From Chitinimonas_A lacunae (lineage in GTDB: Bacteria > Pseudomonadota > Gammaproteobacteria > Burkholderiales > Chitinimonadaceae), in NCBI RefSeq assembly GCF_042650885.1, contig NZ_JBHSBU010000001.1, positions 4,030,001 to 4,094,000 on the forward strand: a stretch of 64,000 nucleotides of DNA, written 5' to 3'. Made by a program: the position numbers and the translations under genes. Each line of letters starts with the position of its first letter. Within the stretch, counting starts at the first letter, position 1. The notes below the pieces were generated by a model. The model had not been told where the DNA came from, searched no databases, and saw nothing but the letters and a program-made list of their open reading frames with translations. Positions 33,371-41,150 of the stretch are shown here, one piece after another.

Positions 33371-34552
33371 TCAGCCGAGCTTACGCAGCAGCAGGCCCTT
33401 CAGATAATCGCCTTCGGGGAAACTCAGCGCCACCGGATGGTCGATATCGGCGCTGAAGCGCTCGATGATCTGGGCGTCGGCATGGGCATCCCAGGCCGCA
33501 CCTGCCACGATCTTCTGGAACAGGTCGGCACTCATGCCGCCCGAACAGGTATAGGTGGCAAGCCAGCCGCCGGGCTTGAGCAGCTTGAGCGCCCACAGAT
33601 TGATGTCCTTGTAGGCGCGGGCGGCCCGCTCCACATGCTGGGCGGTCGGGGCGAATTTGGGCGGGTCGAGCACGATCAGATCAAAACGGCGGTTCTGGTC
33701 GCGCAGCTTGCGCAGATGCTGGAACACATCGGCTTCGAGCCATTCGGCGCGGCTGGCATCGAGTCCATTGAGCGCCAGATTGGCCTGGGCTGCCGCCAGC
33801 GCTTCGCCCGAGCTGTCGATCGACAGCACCGAGCGGGCGCCGCCGGCGAGCGCCGCCAGCGAGAAGCCACCGGTGTAGCAGAAGCAGTTGAGCACCTCGG
33901 CATCGCGGGCCAGTTCGCCGATGCGCTGCCGGTTGCGGCGCTGGTCGAGATAGAAACCGGTTTTCTGGCCCGCTTCGACATCGACCCGGTAGCGCAGGCC
34001 GTTTTCCACGATATCGACATTGGCAGGCAGCTTGCCGGCCAGCAGACCCATCCGTGGCGTCAGCCCTTCGAGTTCGCGCACATCGGCGTCGGAACGTTCA
34101 TAGATCGCCTGACAGTGGGTCGCCGCTTGCAGCACGTCGACCAGCGTCTCGCGCCAGCGCTCGGCGCCGGCCGACAGCAGTTGCAGCACCAGTACATTGT
34201 CGTAACGGTCGACGATGACCCCAGGCAAGCCATCCGATTCGCCATGGACCAGCCGAGCCGCATTGCCATGAGCGGCCAGAGCGGTACGGGCGGCGATGGC
34301 GCGGTCGATGCGGGCACGGAAGAACTGGCTGTCGATCCGTTCCGCTTCGTCAAAGCTCCAGAAGCGCAGGCGGATCTGCGATTGCGGGCTCCAGGCGGCC
34401 CAGCCGAGGAAGCGGCCGTCATGGCCGAGCACACGCACCGTGTCGCCGCTGGCCGGTTCGGCATCCTGTTTGGCGATGGCGCCGGAAAACAGCCAGGGAT
34501 GGCGATGCAGGGCCGATTTCTCGCGGCCGGGTTTCAGATGGACGGTGATCAT
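33371..34552 (-). CDS. rlmI: 23S rRNA (cytosine1962-C5)-methyltransferase, RlmI family
   Basis: A 393-residue class I SAM methyltransferase. An N-terminal PUA-like RNA-binding domain (about 1-80; ALHRHPWLFSGAI) leads to a central domain and a Rossmann domain (VLNCFCYTGGFSLAALAGGA, SIDSSGEALAAAQANL, LIVLDPPKFAP). The C-terminal YTCSGGMSADLF carries the cysteine typical of the group. The ATG at 34552 overlaps the barstar stop codon as ATGA, so rlmI is translated after the barnase and barstar genes in one operon. Upstream in-frame codons run through barstar and were rejected. Confidence 0.92.
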   Translation of the reverse strand: MITVHLKPGREKSALHRHPWLFSGAIAKQDAEPASGDTVRVLGHDGRFLGWAAWSPQSQIRLRFWSFDEAERIDSQFFRARIDRAIAARTALAAHGNAARLVHGESDGLPGVIVDRYDNVLVLQLLSAGAERWRETLVDVLQAATHCQAIYERSDADVRELEGLTPRMGLLAGKLPANVDIVENGLRYRVDVEAGQKTGFYLDQRRNRQRIGELARDAEVLNCFCYTGGFSLAALAGGARSVLSIDSSGEALAAAQANLALNGLDASRAEWLEADVFQHLRKLRDQNRRFDLIVLDPPKFAPTAQHVERAARAYKDINLWALKLLKPGGWLATYTCSGGMSADLFQKIVAGAAWDAHADAQIIERFSADIDHPVALSFPEGDYLKGLLLRKLG

Positions 34553-34821
34553 TGCAGGCTCACAGTAAGATCGCCGCGATCGGCGGCGGCGGTATGGATG
34601 ACGTCGAGAATGCGCACGAACCAGTCGCCCAGATGAATCCGGGCCAGATCGGTGTTGTGCCACACCAGTTCGGCTGGGCCGTCGAGTTCGCTGGTCAATA
34701 CATCGTAGACGGCGTCGAGATTGTGGCCGAGCTCATAGTCGAGTTCGAGCTGGCCTTCGAGCTGGGCAAAGAAATCGGCAATCGTCTCGACATTGGTGAA
34801 TTCGAGCAGGGTCAGCGACAT
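34549..34821 (-). CDS. Barstar-family ribonuclease inhibitor
   Basis: A 90-residue cytosolic protein of the barstar family. The pattern TIADFFAQLEGQLELDYELG and NLDAVYDVLTSELDGP matches the inhibitor helix whose acidic face plugs the barnase active site. Its start lies within the last 10 bp of the ribonuclease gene and its stop overlaps the rlmI start, so synthesis is tightly coupled to both. The role inferred is to neutralise the ribonuclease before export, which protects the producing cell. Confidence 0.92.
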   Translation of the reverse strand: MSLTLLEFTNVETIADFFAQLEGQLELDYELGHNLDAVYDVLTSELDGPAELVWHNTDLARIHLGDWFVRILDVIHTAAADRGDLTVSLQ

Positions 34822-35270
34822 GGCGGGACTTCGGTGAACTGTTGGTAATGGTCGACGGTGACATAGCGGCGGCCGCTGGCTTGAGGTTCGAACACCAGCC
34901 GATCCGGGCCGCGTTTGCCGCCGTGGTAGTCGAGGTCGGCTTCACGCCAGTTGCCCTTGGGCAGGCGGCCTTCGAAATTGCCGAAGCGGTCGCCGCCGAT
35001 CGATTTGCCGTCCATGCCGTCCACCGACCAGAGCGAGCGACCGGGCTTCCAGCCGGCTGCCGTGGCTTCGCGCTTGGTAACGAAACGGGCCGGCAGCCGG
35101 CCATCGCGATTGAGCGCGCTCAGGGTGTCGGCCAGCTCGGCGCTGTCGAGCCGGTGGCCGAGCGTCTTGTTGATCTGCTCGGCAACACGGCGGCAATCGT
35201 CGGCAGCTTGGGCCGTCACCCCCATCAGCAGGGCAGCGAGGACAGCACGGAACAGGGAAAGGGAGTGCAT
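34812..35270 (-). CDS. Secreted barnase-family ribonuclease
   Basis: A 152-residue guanyl-specific ribonuclease of the barnase (N1/T1) group with a signal peptide (1-22, ending TAQA). The catalytic residues are in place: Glu110 in WREADLDY, Arg124 in PDRLVFE and His141 in TVDHYQQFTEV, together with GWKPGRSLW and KSIGGDRFGN. Cys26 and Cys151 could form a disulfide after export, unlike the cysteine-free Bacillus enzyme. It overlaps its inhibitor gene by 10 bp, and barstar in turn overlaps rlmI. It is inferred to degrade extracellular RNA as a nutrient or to act against competitors. Confidence 0.95.
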   Translation of the reverse strand: MHSLSLFRAVLAALLMGVTAQAADDCRRVAEQINKTLGHRLDSAELADTLSALNRDGRLPARFVTKREATAAGWKPGRSLWSVDGMDGKSIGGDRFGNFEGRLPKGNWREADLDYHGGKRGPDRLVFEPQASGRRYVTVDHYQQFTEVPPCR

Positions 35271-35414
35271 GGCGTGAAAAGCCGTTGGAAAACCGCGTAT
35301 TATCCCGCCTCCCCGGACGGTAGGTCAAAGCCGCCGTCAGGCTGGCGCTGCGGCGCCGTGGTATGGCCCCGCGCCCGGCGAGGCCGTTTCATTCGTCTCA
35401 GGATGGCCTTTGCG

Positions 35415-36362
35415 ATGAATCAGACTGTTCTGCCCCCTTCTTTCCTGGAGCGCCTGCCCGCCATCGTGCCGCCCGAGCGGCTGCCGGTGGTGCTGGCGAG
35501 CTTTGGCATCGACAAGCCGGTGGCGCTGCGCATCAATACGCTCAAAGCCTCTGCCGACTCGGTCTGCGCCGAACTCGCCGCGGCGGGTTTTCAGCTCAAG
35601 TCGCTGCCCTGGTCGGGATTGGCCTTCTCGGTCCCGTTCGAGCAAAAGCGCGCGCTGACCGAGACGGCAGCGTTCTACGACGGCCGCCTCTATCTGCAAA
35701 ATCTGTCTTCCCAACTCGCGCCGCTGCTGCTCGATCCACAGCCGGGCGAAACGGTCCTCGACCTCGCCGCCGCTCCGGGCGGCAAGACCAGCCAGATTGC
35801 CGCCATGATGGCCAATCAGGGCCGGCTGTCGGCAGTCGAGCCGGTGCGCGACCGCTTTTTCCGCCTCAAGGCCAACCTCGACCAGCAAGGGGCCACGCTT
35901 GCCAAGTGCTATCTGATGGATGGCCGCGCCGTTGGCAGCAAATGCCCGGCAATGTTCGACCGCATCCTGCTCGATGCACCGTGCTCGTCCGAAGCGCGCT
36001 TCGATACGCGTGACCCCGAGTCGATGAGCCACTGGTCGCTGAAAAAAGTCGGCGAATGCGCCCACAAGCAAAAACGCCTGCTGCAATCGGCCTGGACCGC
36101 CCTGAAGCCCGGCGGCCGCTTGCTGTATTCGACCTGTTCGTTTGCCCCCGAGGAAAACGAAGGCGCCCTGGCGACGCTGCTCAAACACGCCGGCGACGAG
36201 GTCGAGGTGCTCGATCTGCCCTGGCGGCTCGACAACTTCCTCCCCGGCCTCACTGCCTGGGACGGTAAGCTTTTCCCTGCCAGCCTCAGCCGCGCGGCAC
36301 GGGTGCTGCCCGATGAATCGATGGATGGGTTCTTCCTGTGTTTGTTAAAGAAGAAACGGTAG
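35415..36362 (+). CDS. RsmB/NOP-family RNA m5C methyltransferase
   Basis: A 315-residue SAM-dependent RNA cytosine-C5 methyltransferase. An N-terminal region (about 1-95) is followed by the catalytic domain: VLDLAAAPGGKTSQIAAMM, ILLDAPCSSEARF (with the release Cys) and YSTCSFAPEEN (with the nucleophile Cys). This is the two-cysteine arrangement of the RsmB/RsmF group. It is shorter than RsmB and RsmF and lacks the NusB-like domain, so the target RNA is open. Start: ATG 35415 (MNQTVLPPSF) is preferred over 35403 because AGGA lies suitably upstream. It is divergent from the barnase operon, and a strong terminator follows. Confidence 0.85.
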   Translation: MNQTVLPPSFLERLPAIVPPERLPVVLASFGIDKPVALRINTLKASADSVCAELAAAGFQLKSLPWSGLAFSVPFEQKRALTETAAFYDGRLYLQNLSSQLAPLLLDPQPGETVLDLAAAPGGKTSQIAAMMANQGRLSAVEPVRDRFFRLKANLDQQGATLAKCYLMDGRAVGSKCPAMFDRILLDAPCSSEARFDTRDPESMSHWSLKKVGECAHKQKRLLQSAWTALKPGGRLLYSTCSFAPEENEGALATLLKHAGDEVEVLDLPWRLDNFLPGLTAWDGKLFPASLSRAARVLPDESMDGFFLCLLKKKR

Positions 36363-36669
36363 GTATTCATGTTAGGAATAGGTATCAGGAACAGTTTCGA
36401 GACCTATAGCCGCATCCAAGCAAAAAGCCATGCGTTTTAAGCATGGCTTTTATTTTTTGTGCTCATGGTGACTGGGTGGCTCGCTTGGACGGGTGGGCAG
36501 AGGCCACAGGTTCGTGCTGGGATTGGATGCGAATCCTCTGCGTCCTCTGTCACGGCAGGTATTCGTTTCAAGAATGTGGAGTAGCGCCAATGGCGAGGTC
36601 TGGCGTGGCATGGAGCGACAAATTCATGCGAAATCCGCATGGCTGCCATAGCCGTCTATGACTGAGCTA
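36363..36669. other. Convergent intergenic region
   Basis: 307 bp between two 3' ends. It contains the strong terminator at 36422-36458. The remaining 200 bp hold no gene I can support. Confidence 0.5.
36422..36458 (+). terminator. Intrinsic terminator, bidirectional form
   Basis: AAAAGCCATGC (36423-36433) pairs with GCATGGCTTTT (36441-36451) and is followed by TATTTTTT. A tracts precede it, so it may work on both strands. It ends the m5C methyltransferase transcript. Confidence 0.92.
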
Positions 36670-37383
36670 TCAATCGAGCGTCAGCAAGGTCGTCGGCAAG
36701 GCTGTCTCCAGCACACCTTGCGGGGCAGTCGGATCGCGACTCACCTGCCAGGCCCGCGCCTTTTCCCGTGAGGTGACGGCGCGCTCGAAGCAGCCATCGA
36801 CAAAATGGAGCGCTGCGCTATCATCGGCGGCCCAGCTGGTGGGCATCCGGCCGTCTGCCACCAGTTGACGCAGCGAGGGGCGCCGTTCTGCCTCACCGTC
36901 GTAATGCGGGCAGGCGCCGCCGGCCAGCAGGCCCAATCCGGCGAGTGGGCGCAGCGCACCCGGGACGGAATCGGTCAGGCCCTGCTCGAACCAGCAAATC
37001 ATCCCGGCAGAGATACCGCCCAGCACGATGCCCGCCTCATAGGCTTGCCGCAGTGCCTGATCGATTCCCCACTCGCGCCACAGCGCCAGCATCGAGCGGG
37101 TATTGCCGCCACCGACAAAGATGGCGTCCTGTTCGAGCAGAAAACCGGTCAGATCGGCCGTATGAGGGCGAAACAGCGAGAGATGGCTGGGACGGCAGTC
37201 GTAGCGGGCGTGGGCGCTGTAAAAACGCAGCAGTTGTTCAGGCGCTTCGCCGCCGGCTTGGGCCAGAAAACAGACGCGTGGCCGTGGTTGGCCGGTCAGC
37301 GCTAGGAAATACTGGTCGAGCAGTGGTGACTTCTCCATCAGAAAGCCGCCACCGCCCAGCACGAACAATTGCCTTGCCGCCAT
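36670..37383 (-). CDS. Peptidase S51 (dipeptidase E-like) family protein
   Basis: A 237-residue cytosolic protein of the S51/class I glutamine amidotransferase-like fold. N-terminal LFVLGGGGFLMEKSPLLDQY is typical of the family, with IFVGGGNTRSML and the nucleophile elbow LGGISAGMICW (Ser). The catalytic His is probable in GACPHYDGEAERR. Family members hydrolyse Asp-X dipeptides or related substrates. It sits 3 bp upstream (in transcription order) of mscL's neighbour region with no shared function evident. Confidence 0.88.
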   Translation of the reverse strand: MAARQLFVLGGGGFLMEKSPLLDQYFLALTGQPRPRVCFLAQAGGEAPEQLLRFYSAHARYDCRPSHLSLFRPHTADLTGFLLEQDAIFVGGGNTRSMLALWREWGIDQALRQAYEAGIVLGGISAGMICWFEQGLTDSVPGALRPLAGLGLLAGGACPHYDGEAERRPSLRQLVADGRMPTSWAADDSAALHFVDGCFERAVTSREKARAWQVSRDPTAPQGVLETALPTTLLTLD

Positions 37384-37386
37384 CGC

Positions 37387-37836
37387 TCAGACCGTCGAGG
37401 TGCAATGCGGACAGCGGGTGGCGTCGATATGCATATCGACGCGGCAATACGGGCAGGGTTTGGTGGACGGGGCGGGCGGCGGGGCCGGTTCGTTGCGTTT
37501 GAGTCTTTCCAGCACTCTGAGCAGCATAAAGACCGCGAAGGCCACGATCAGAAAGCTGATCACCACATTCAGAAAGAGACCGATATTGATCGTGACGGCA
37601 CCGGCATCCTGAGCGGCCTTGAGCGTTTCGTAGGGGGCTGCGTGCTTGCTGCCTTCCTTCAGGACCAGAAAGATATTGGAGAAATCGACATTGCCGAGCA
37701 GCAGGCCGATTGGCGGCATGATCACGTCTTTGACCAGCGAATCGACGATCTTGCCAAAGGCGGCACCGATGATCACACCGACCGCCAGATCGACCACATT
37801 GCCGCGCATGGCGAATTCTTTGAAGGCTTTTAACAT
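37387..37836 (-). CDS. mscL: Large-conductance mechanosensitive channel with zinc-ribbon tail
   Basis: A 149-residue inner-membrane channel that opens under membrane tension to release solutes in osmotic downshock. The N-terminal helix and first pore helix read LKAFKEFAMRGNVVDLAVGV with VIIGAAFGKIV; the second span is NVVISFLIVAFAVFMLL. After the usual end of the protein a Pro-rich linker leads to CPYC...CPHC, a rubredoxin-like zinc-ribbon motif not found in E. coli MscL. The start at 37836 is the family start. The S51 gene lies just downstream (3-bp gap), so the two probably share a message. Confidence 0.95.
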   Translation of the reverse strand: MLKAFKEFAMRGNVVDLAVGVIIGAAFGKIVDSLVKDVIMPPIGLLLGNVDFSNIFLVLKEGSKHAAPYETLKAAQDAGAVTINIGLFLNVVISFLIVAFAVFMLLRVLERLKRNEPAPPPAPSTKPCPYCRVDMHIDATRCPHCTSTV

Positions 37837-37899
37837 CGATAGGTCCTTTCTATGCCGAAGGGCTTTCACGTTAGGAAAAGCCGCGTTGTACTGTCAAGT

Positions 37900-38928
37900 T
37901 CAGCGCCGCCGCCGCAGGTAGACGGTGACTTCCTCGCGGTCGTGGTAGAGCTGGCGGGCACTGATCGTATAGCGGATGCCGGCAGCGCTCAGTTTGTCGT
38001 CGATCAGTTCGAAAGCATCGGCCACGGCTTCGCTGCGTTTCTTCATGGGCAGCTTCAGATTGAAGAGGGCCTGGTTGGCATGACCCTCGGCCAGCCATTG
38101 CGCCATCAGGGCGGCGACCCGGTGTGGCTGTTCCACCATATCGCATACCACCCAATCGACCGGACGGCGGGGCTTGTAGCGGAAGCCATCCTGGCGCTGG
38201 TGCTCCACCTGCGGGTGGCCTGCCATGGAGCCTTTCATCGGCCCGTTGTCGACGGCAATGACCTTGAGGCCACGGGTGACGAGCTGGTAGGTCCAGCCAC
38301 CCGGTGCAGCGCCCAGATCGACTGCGCGCATGCCGGGCTTGAGCCGCTGTGTCAGTTCCTGTTCGGGCACCAGCACCAGAAAGGCTTCGGCCAGCTTGAG
38401 GGTCGAGCGTGAAGGCGCCTCGACCGGCATCTTGACCCGGGCAATCCCAAGCGGCCAGGGGCTGGCGCTGGCTGGGTCGGCGATGGCCAGCAGGCAACGT
38501 TCCAGCGAGGGAAAGAACAGGTGCAGGCGCGGAGCGGTCGGGTCGGTATCGAGCAGATGGGCGGCGCGCTCGCGGAACAGCGGACCGAAGCGCTTGCAGA
38601 AGCTCGACAGGGCTTTGCCTTCGTTGGTATCGGGGTATTCGAACCAGATGTCGGAGAAACGCTGTCCCAGGGCTTCGACGGCGGTAAGTAGCGGGGAGAT
38701 GCGGTCGCGGCTGGGCAATTCGGTGACGTCGGCCACCCACTGCAGCAACTGGCGCGGGAATACCAGGGTGGACAGCTCGATCGGGGGAATCTGACGGACG
38801 CTGCCCCAGCCTTCGGCCATTTCGATGGCTCGGGCGGCTGGATGGCGGGCGATCAATTCGGCCAGACAGTCGCGTTCGAAACCGGGACGGCAGTAGAACA
38901 GCCAGCGAGAAGAGGCTTGGGAGGACAT
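37900..38928 (-). CDS. rlmM: 23S rRNA (cytidine2498-2'-O)-methyltransferase
   Basis: A 342-residue enzyme of the RlmM (YgdE) family. An N-terminal THUMP-like RNA-binding region is followed by a FtsJ-type methyltransferase domain: GMRAVDLGAAPGGWTYQLV, VIAVDNGPMKGSM, WVVCDMVEQPHRV and NLKLPMKKRSEAV, with the K-D-K type catalytic residues. It ends with EVTVYLRRRR, as family members do. The length is close to the family norm. Upstream lies the porin gene with its own terminator; downstream mscL begins 63 bp on. Confidence 0.95.
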   Translation of the reverse strand: MSSQASSRWLFYCRPGFERDCLAELIARHPAARAIEMAEGWGSVRQIPPIELSTLVFPRQLLQWVADVTELPSRDRISPLLTAVEALGQRFSDIWFEYPDTNEGKALSSFCKRFGPLFRERAAHLLDTDPTAPRLHLFFPSLERCLLAIADPASASPWPLGIARVKMPVEAPSRSTLKLAEAFLVLVPEQELTQRLKPGMRAVDLGAAPGGWTYQLVTRGLKVIAVDNGPMKGSMAGHPQVEHQRQDGFRYKPRRPVDWVVCDMVEQPHRVAALMAQWLAEGHANQALFNLKLPMKKRSEAVADAFELIDDKLSAAGIRYTISARQLYHDREEVTVYLRRRR

Positions 38929-38950
38929 GAGGGTGTGGAAAGATAGGAAA

Positions 38951-38977
38951 GGAAAAAGGCAGCCGAAGCTGCCTTTT
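38951..38977 (-). terminator. Intrinsic terminator of the porin gene
   Basis: AAAAGGCAGC (38954-38963) pairs with GCTGCCTTTT (38968-38977) around CGAA. On the minus strand the stem is followed by TTTTTCC. It separates the highly expressed porin from rlmM. Confidence 0.92.
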
Positions 38978-39003
38978 GTGTCGCTAAGCGGTCGGAAAAC
39001 CGA

Positions 39004-39987
39004 TTAGAACGCGTGCATCACGCCGACGGTGAAGGTCGACTTGTCTTGAATCGGCTTCTTGAAGTCGATGCGGCCGTATTCCGACATCAGCTTGGTGCGC
39101 TTGGACAGAGCGTAGTTCACGCCCAGCAGGCTGTGCACGAACTGGCTGTCGGCGACCTTGGTGCCGTTGACGCGTTGCTTGTCACCAATGTCCAGACCAG
39201 CCTTCAGGGTCAGGTTGTCCATGGAGTAGCTGCCGGTGACCAGGAAGCTGTTACGCTTGACCTTGACGCCGGTGTCCTTGGCGCTGGCGTACTGGTAAGC
39301 ACCAGCGACAGCGACCGGACCCGAACCCCAGCCCAGACCCAGCAGGGCGTCACGACGGTCACGGTTGGCGCGGTTGGCATCTTTCTCGACGTCACCGGCA
39401 CCGATGAACCACAGGTCGCCCATGGTGTACTTCAGCGAGGCGCTGTTGTAGCGGCCGGCGCTCTTGCCGTTGCCCTTGTTCTCGCCCAGACCCCAGTCGA
39501 ACGAGAAGGACACCGGACCGAAGTCGCCCATGTACTTGATGGTGTTGTTGAAGCGGCTGGCGTTCAGGCCGTCCACTTCGTTGATGCCCAGGGTCAGGGG
39601 ACCATCGAACCAGTCGAATTCTTCAACGGCCAGCTGGTAGGCGCTCTTGCCACGACCCAGCGCGACGTTACCGAAATCACCCTTCAGGCCAACCCAGCCT
39701 TCGCGGGTAGCCCAGCCCGAAGCCGAAGCGTCGTCCGGGGCCAGGCCGTTTTCGATGCGGAACCAGGCGGTCAGGCCGTTGCCCAGTTTTTCGCTGCCCT
39801 TGAAGCCGATGCGGGAGCTGGTGCCGAGGTTTTCAACACGCAGTTGCTCGCCGGTGCCCAGGTAGTGGCTGTCAATCACCACGCCCAGGTTGACCTGGCC
39901 ATACATCACGACTTCGCTATCGGCGGCAAAAGCAGCCGGAGCCACAGCGGCGGAGGCTACCGCCAGGGCGATCAGTTTCTTGTTCAT
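39004..39987 (-). CDS. Outer-membrane porin (general Gram-negative type)
   Basis: A 327-residue trimeric-porin-type beta-barrel. The signal peptide reads MNKKLIALAVASAAVAPAAFA (cleavage before ADSEV). The mature protein starts VVMYGQVNLGVV, has SSRIGFKGSEKLGNGLTAWF and GWVGLKGDFGNVALGR, and ends in the C-terminal Phe (VGVMHAF) used by the outer-membrane assembly machinery. It allows passive diffusion of small solutes. The ATG at 39987 has AAAGGAAGA upstream. Codon use appears more biased than its neighbours, fitting high expression. The region upstream is AT-rich. Confidence 0.95.
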   Translation of the reverse strand: MNKKLIALAVASAAVAPAAFAADSEVVMYGQVNLGVVIDSHYLGTGEQLRVENLGTSSRIGFKGSEKLGNGLTAWFRIENGLAPDDASASGWATREGWVGLKGDFGNVALGRGKSAYQLAVEEFDWFDGPLTLGINEVDGLNASRFNNTIKYMGDFGPVSFSFDWGLGENKGNGKSAGRYNSASLKYTMGDLWFIGAGDVEKDANRANRDRRDALLGLGWGSGPVAVAGAYQYASAKDTGVKVKRNSFLVTGSYSMDNLTLKAGLDIGDKQRVNGTKVADSQFVHSLLGVNYALSKRTKLMSEYGRIDFKKPIQDKSTFTVGVMHAF

Positions 39988-40222
39988 TGCGTCTTCCTTT
40001 AAAAGGGGAGAAAAACGGTGCTGCTCAGCTGCCGCAGTCGGGCCACGGCGAGCCATCACGACGGTAATGATAGGTGGAGGTCCGAGGGGCAAGCAACGCG
40101 CCCTGTCTTTTTTACGGTGAGAAGAGAAGGGCTATGGATTCTCACCTTTTTTTGTAAAATGATGATTTTTATATATTTTTTGCTGGTTTTTGGGGGAATC
40201 CCTAAGTTGCGCCAGTACAACA

Positions 40223-40657
40223 TCAAATTGCGCCCAAATAGAAGAATGGCGCAACGATCAGTAAGTAACGGAGCAACTTTCCAACAAATATATAAGCAGC
40301 GCAGTGAATGATTGGCAGCCTGGCCCAGCCGGCAGCCAGGCAGAATCCATCCCCGATCAGCGGCAGCCAAGACAGCAGCAGGACCGGGCTACCCCAGCGG
40401 CGCAACCAGACCGTGGCGCGGCCGTCGGGGTGGGCGGCAAGGCGTCCGCCCAGCCAGTAGCTGGTCAGGCTGCCCAGAGTATTGCCGAAGGTGGCCACCG
40501 CGACGCCGGGCCATAGTTGAGCCGGCACCCAATGGACCAGTGTCGCCAGCGCCAGCTCGGAATTGCCGGGCAGGATGGTGGCAGAAAGAAATGCAGAGCC
40601 AAACAGCGCCAGCAGCGCCCACGGCCCCTGCAACAGCGGGAGTAGCCAGCTATCCAA
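40223..40657 (-). CDS. YqaA/DedA-like small membrane protein
   Basis: A 144-residue inner-membrane protein of the SNARE-associated (DedA-related) YqaA family. It has FGSAFLSATILPGNSELALATL near the N-terminus, FGNTLGSLTSYWLGG in the re-entrant region and RRWGSPVLLLSWLPLIGDGF with the conserved Gly/Asp. Related proteins act in lipid carrier flipping or membrane homeostasis; the substrate here is not known. cyaY lies 12 bp upstream on the same strand. Confidence 0.88.
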   Translation of the reverse strand: MDSWLLPLLQGPWALLALFGSAFLSATILPGNSELALATLVHWVPAQLWPGVAVATFGNTLGSLTSYWLGGRLAAHPDGRATVWLRRWGSPVLLLSWLPLIGDGFCLAAGWARLPIIHCAAYIFVGKLLRYLLIVAPFFYLGAI

Positions 40658-40669
40658 ATCGAAGACGGC

Positions 40670-40981
40670 TCAGAAGCTGAAACCGGCGTCGGTGTGTACG
40701 CGCACCAGCTCGGTCAGTTGGGCAAAGAATTCACCGTCGTCGCGGGTGTTGCGCCAGAGTCCCTGATCGAAGCGATAGTGAAAGCCGCCTGAGCGGGCAG
40801 CGATCCATAATTCCTGTAGCGGGGCATGGCGGTTGATGATGATCTTGGCGCCATCGTCGAATTCGATCTCCAGCACGCCGCCATTGAGGCTGAGGTCGGC
40901 GTCGCAATCGGCGAGATCGAAAGCGTGTTCTATGCGTGCAAATACGCGAGCGGTCTGGTTTTCGAATTCACTGTCCGTCAT
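40670..40981 (-). CDS. cyaY: Iron-sulfur cluster assembly frataxin homologue CyaY
   Basis: A 103-residue bacterial frataxin that binds iron and modulates the IscS cysteine desulfurase in iron-sulfur cluster assembly. An acidic N-terminal helix (MTDSEFENQTARVFARIE) is followed by the beta sheet with LEIEFDDGAKIIINRHAPLQ and the conserved WRNTRDDGEFF. It is divergent from lptM-lysA, a layout common in proteobacteria. Confidence 0.95.
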   Translation of the reverse strand: MTDSEFENQTARVFARIEHAFDLADCDADLSLNGGVLEIEFDDGAKIIINRHAPLQELWIAARSGGFHYRFDQGLWRNTRDDGEFFAQLTELVRVHTDAGFSF

Positions 40982-41039
40982 TGGCTTACCCCAGTGGCGT
41001 TGTTAGTATCGGCATTTTGCCACATACCCGGTTTTCGCC

Positions 41040-41150
41040 ATGCGCCTGATCGCTCTGTGCCTTGCTGCCGCTTTCCTGTTGGCCGGCTGCGGCTATAAGG
41101 GACCGTTGACCCTGCCTGCCAAGCCTGCCGCCCAGGAGTCCGCTTCGTGA
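41040..41150 (+). CDS. lptM: LPS-assembly lipoprotein LptM (YifL-like)
   Basis: A 36-residue lipoprotein. The signal sequence MRLIALCLAAAFLLAGC ends in the lipobox LAGC (Cys17), and the short mature part GYKGPLTLP carries the G-x-KGPL pattern that defines LptM. The known role is to bind the LptD/LptE translocon and assist LptD disulfide maturation. Its stop overlaps the lysA ATG by one base. It is short but its position between cyaY and lysA is conserved. Confidence 0.92.
   Translation: MRLIALCLAAAFLLAGCGYKGPLTLPAKPAAQESAS

Noticed and set aside
36437..36661. Small open frame starting inside the terminator at 36437
   Set aside because: Its start lies in the terminator stem, it has no ribosome site and the translation resembles no protein.
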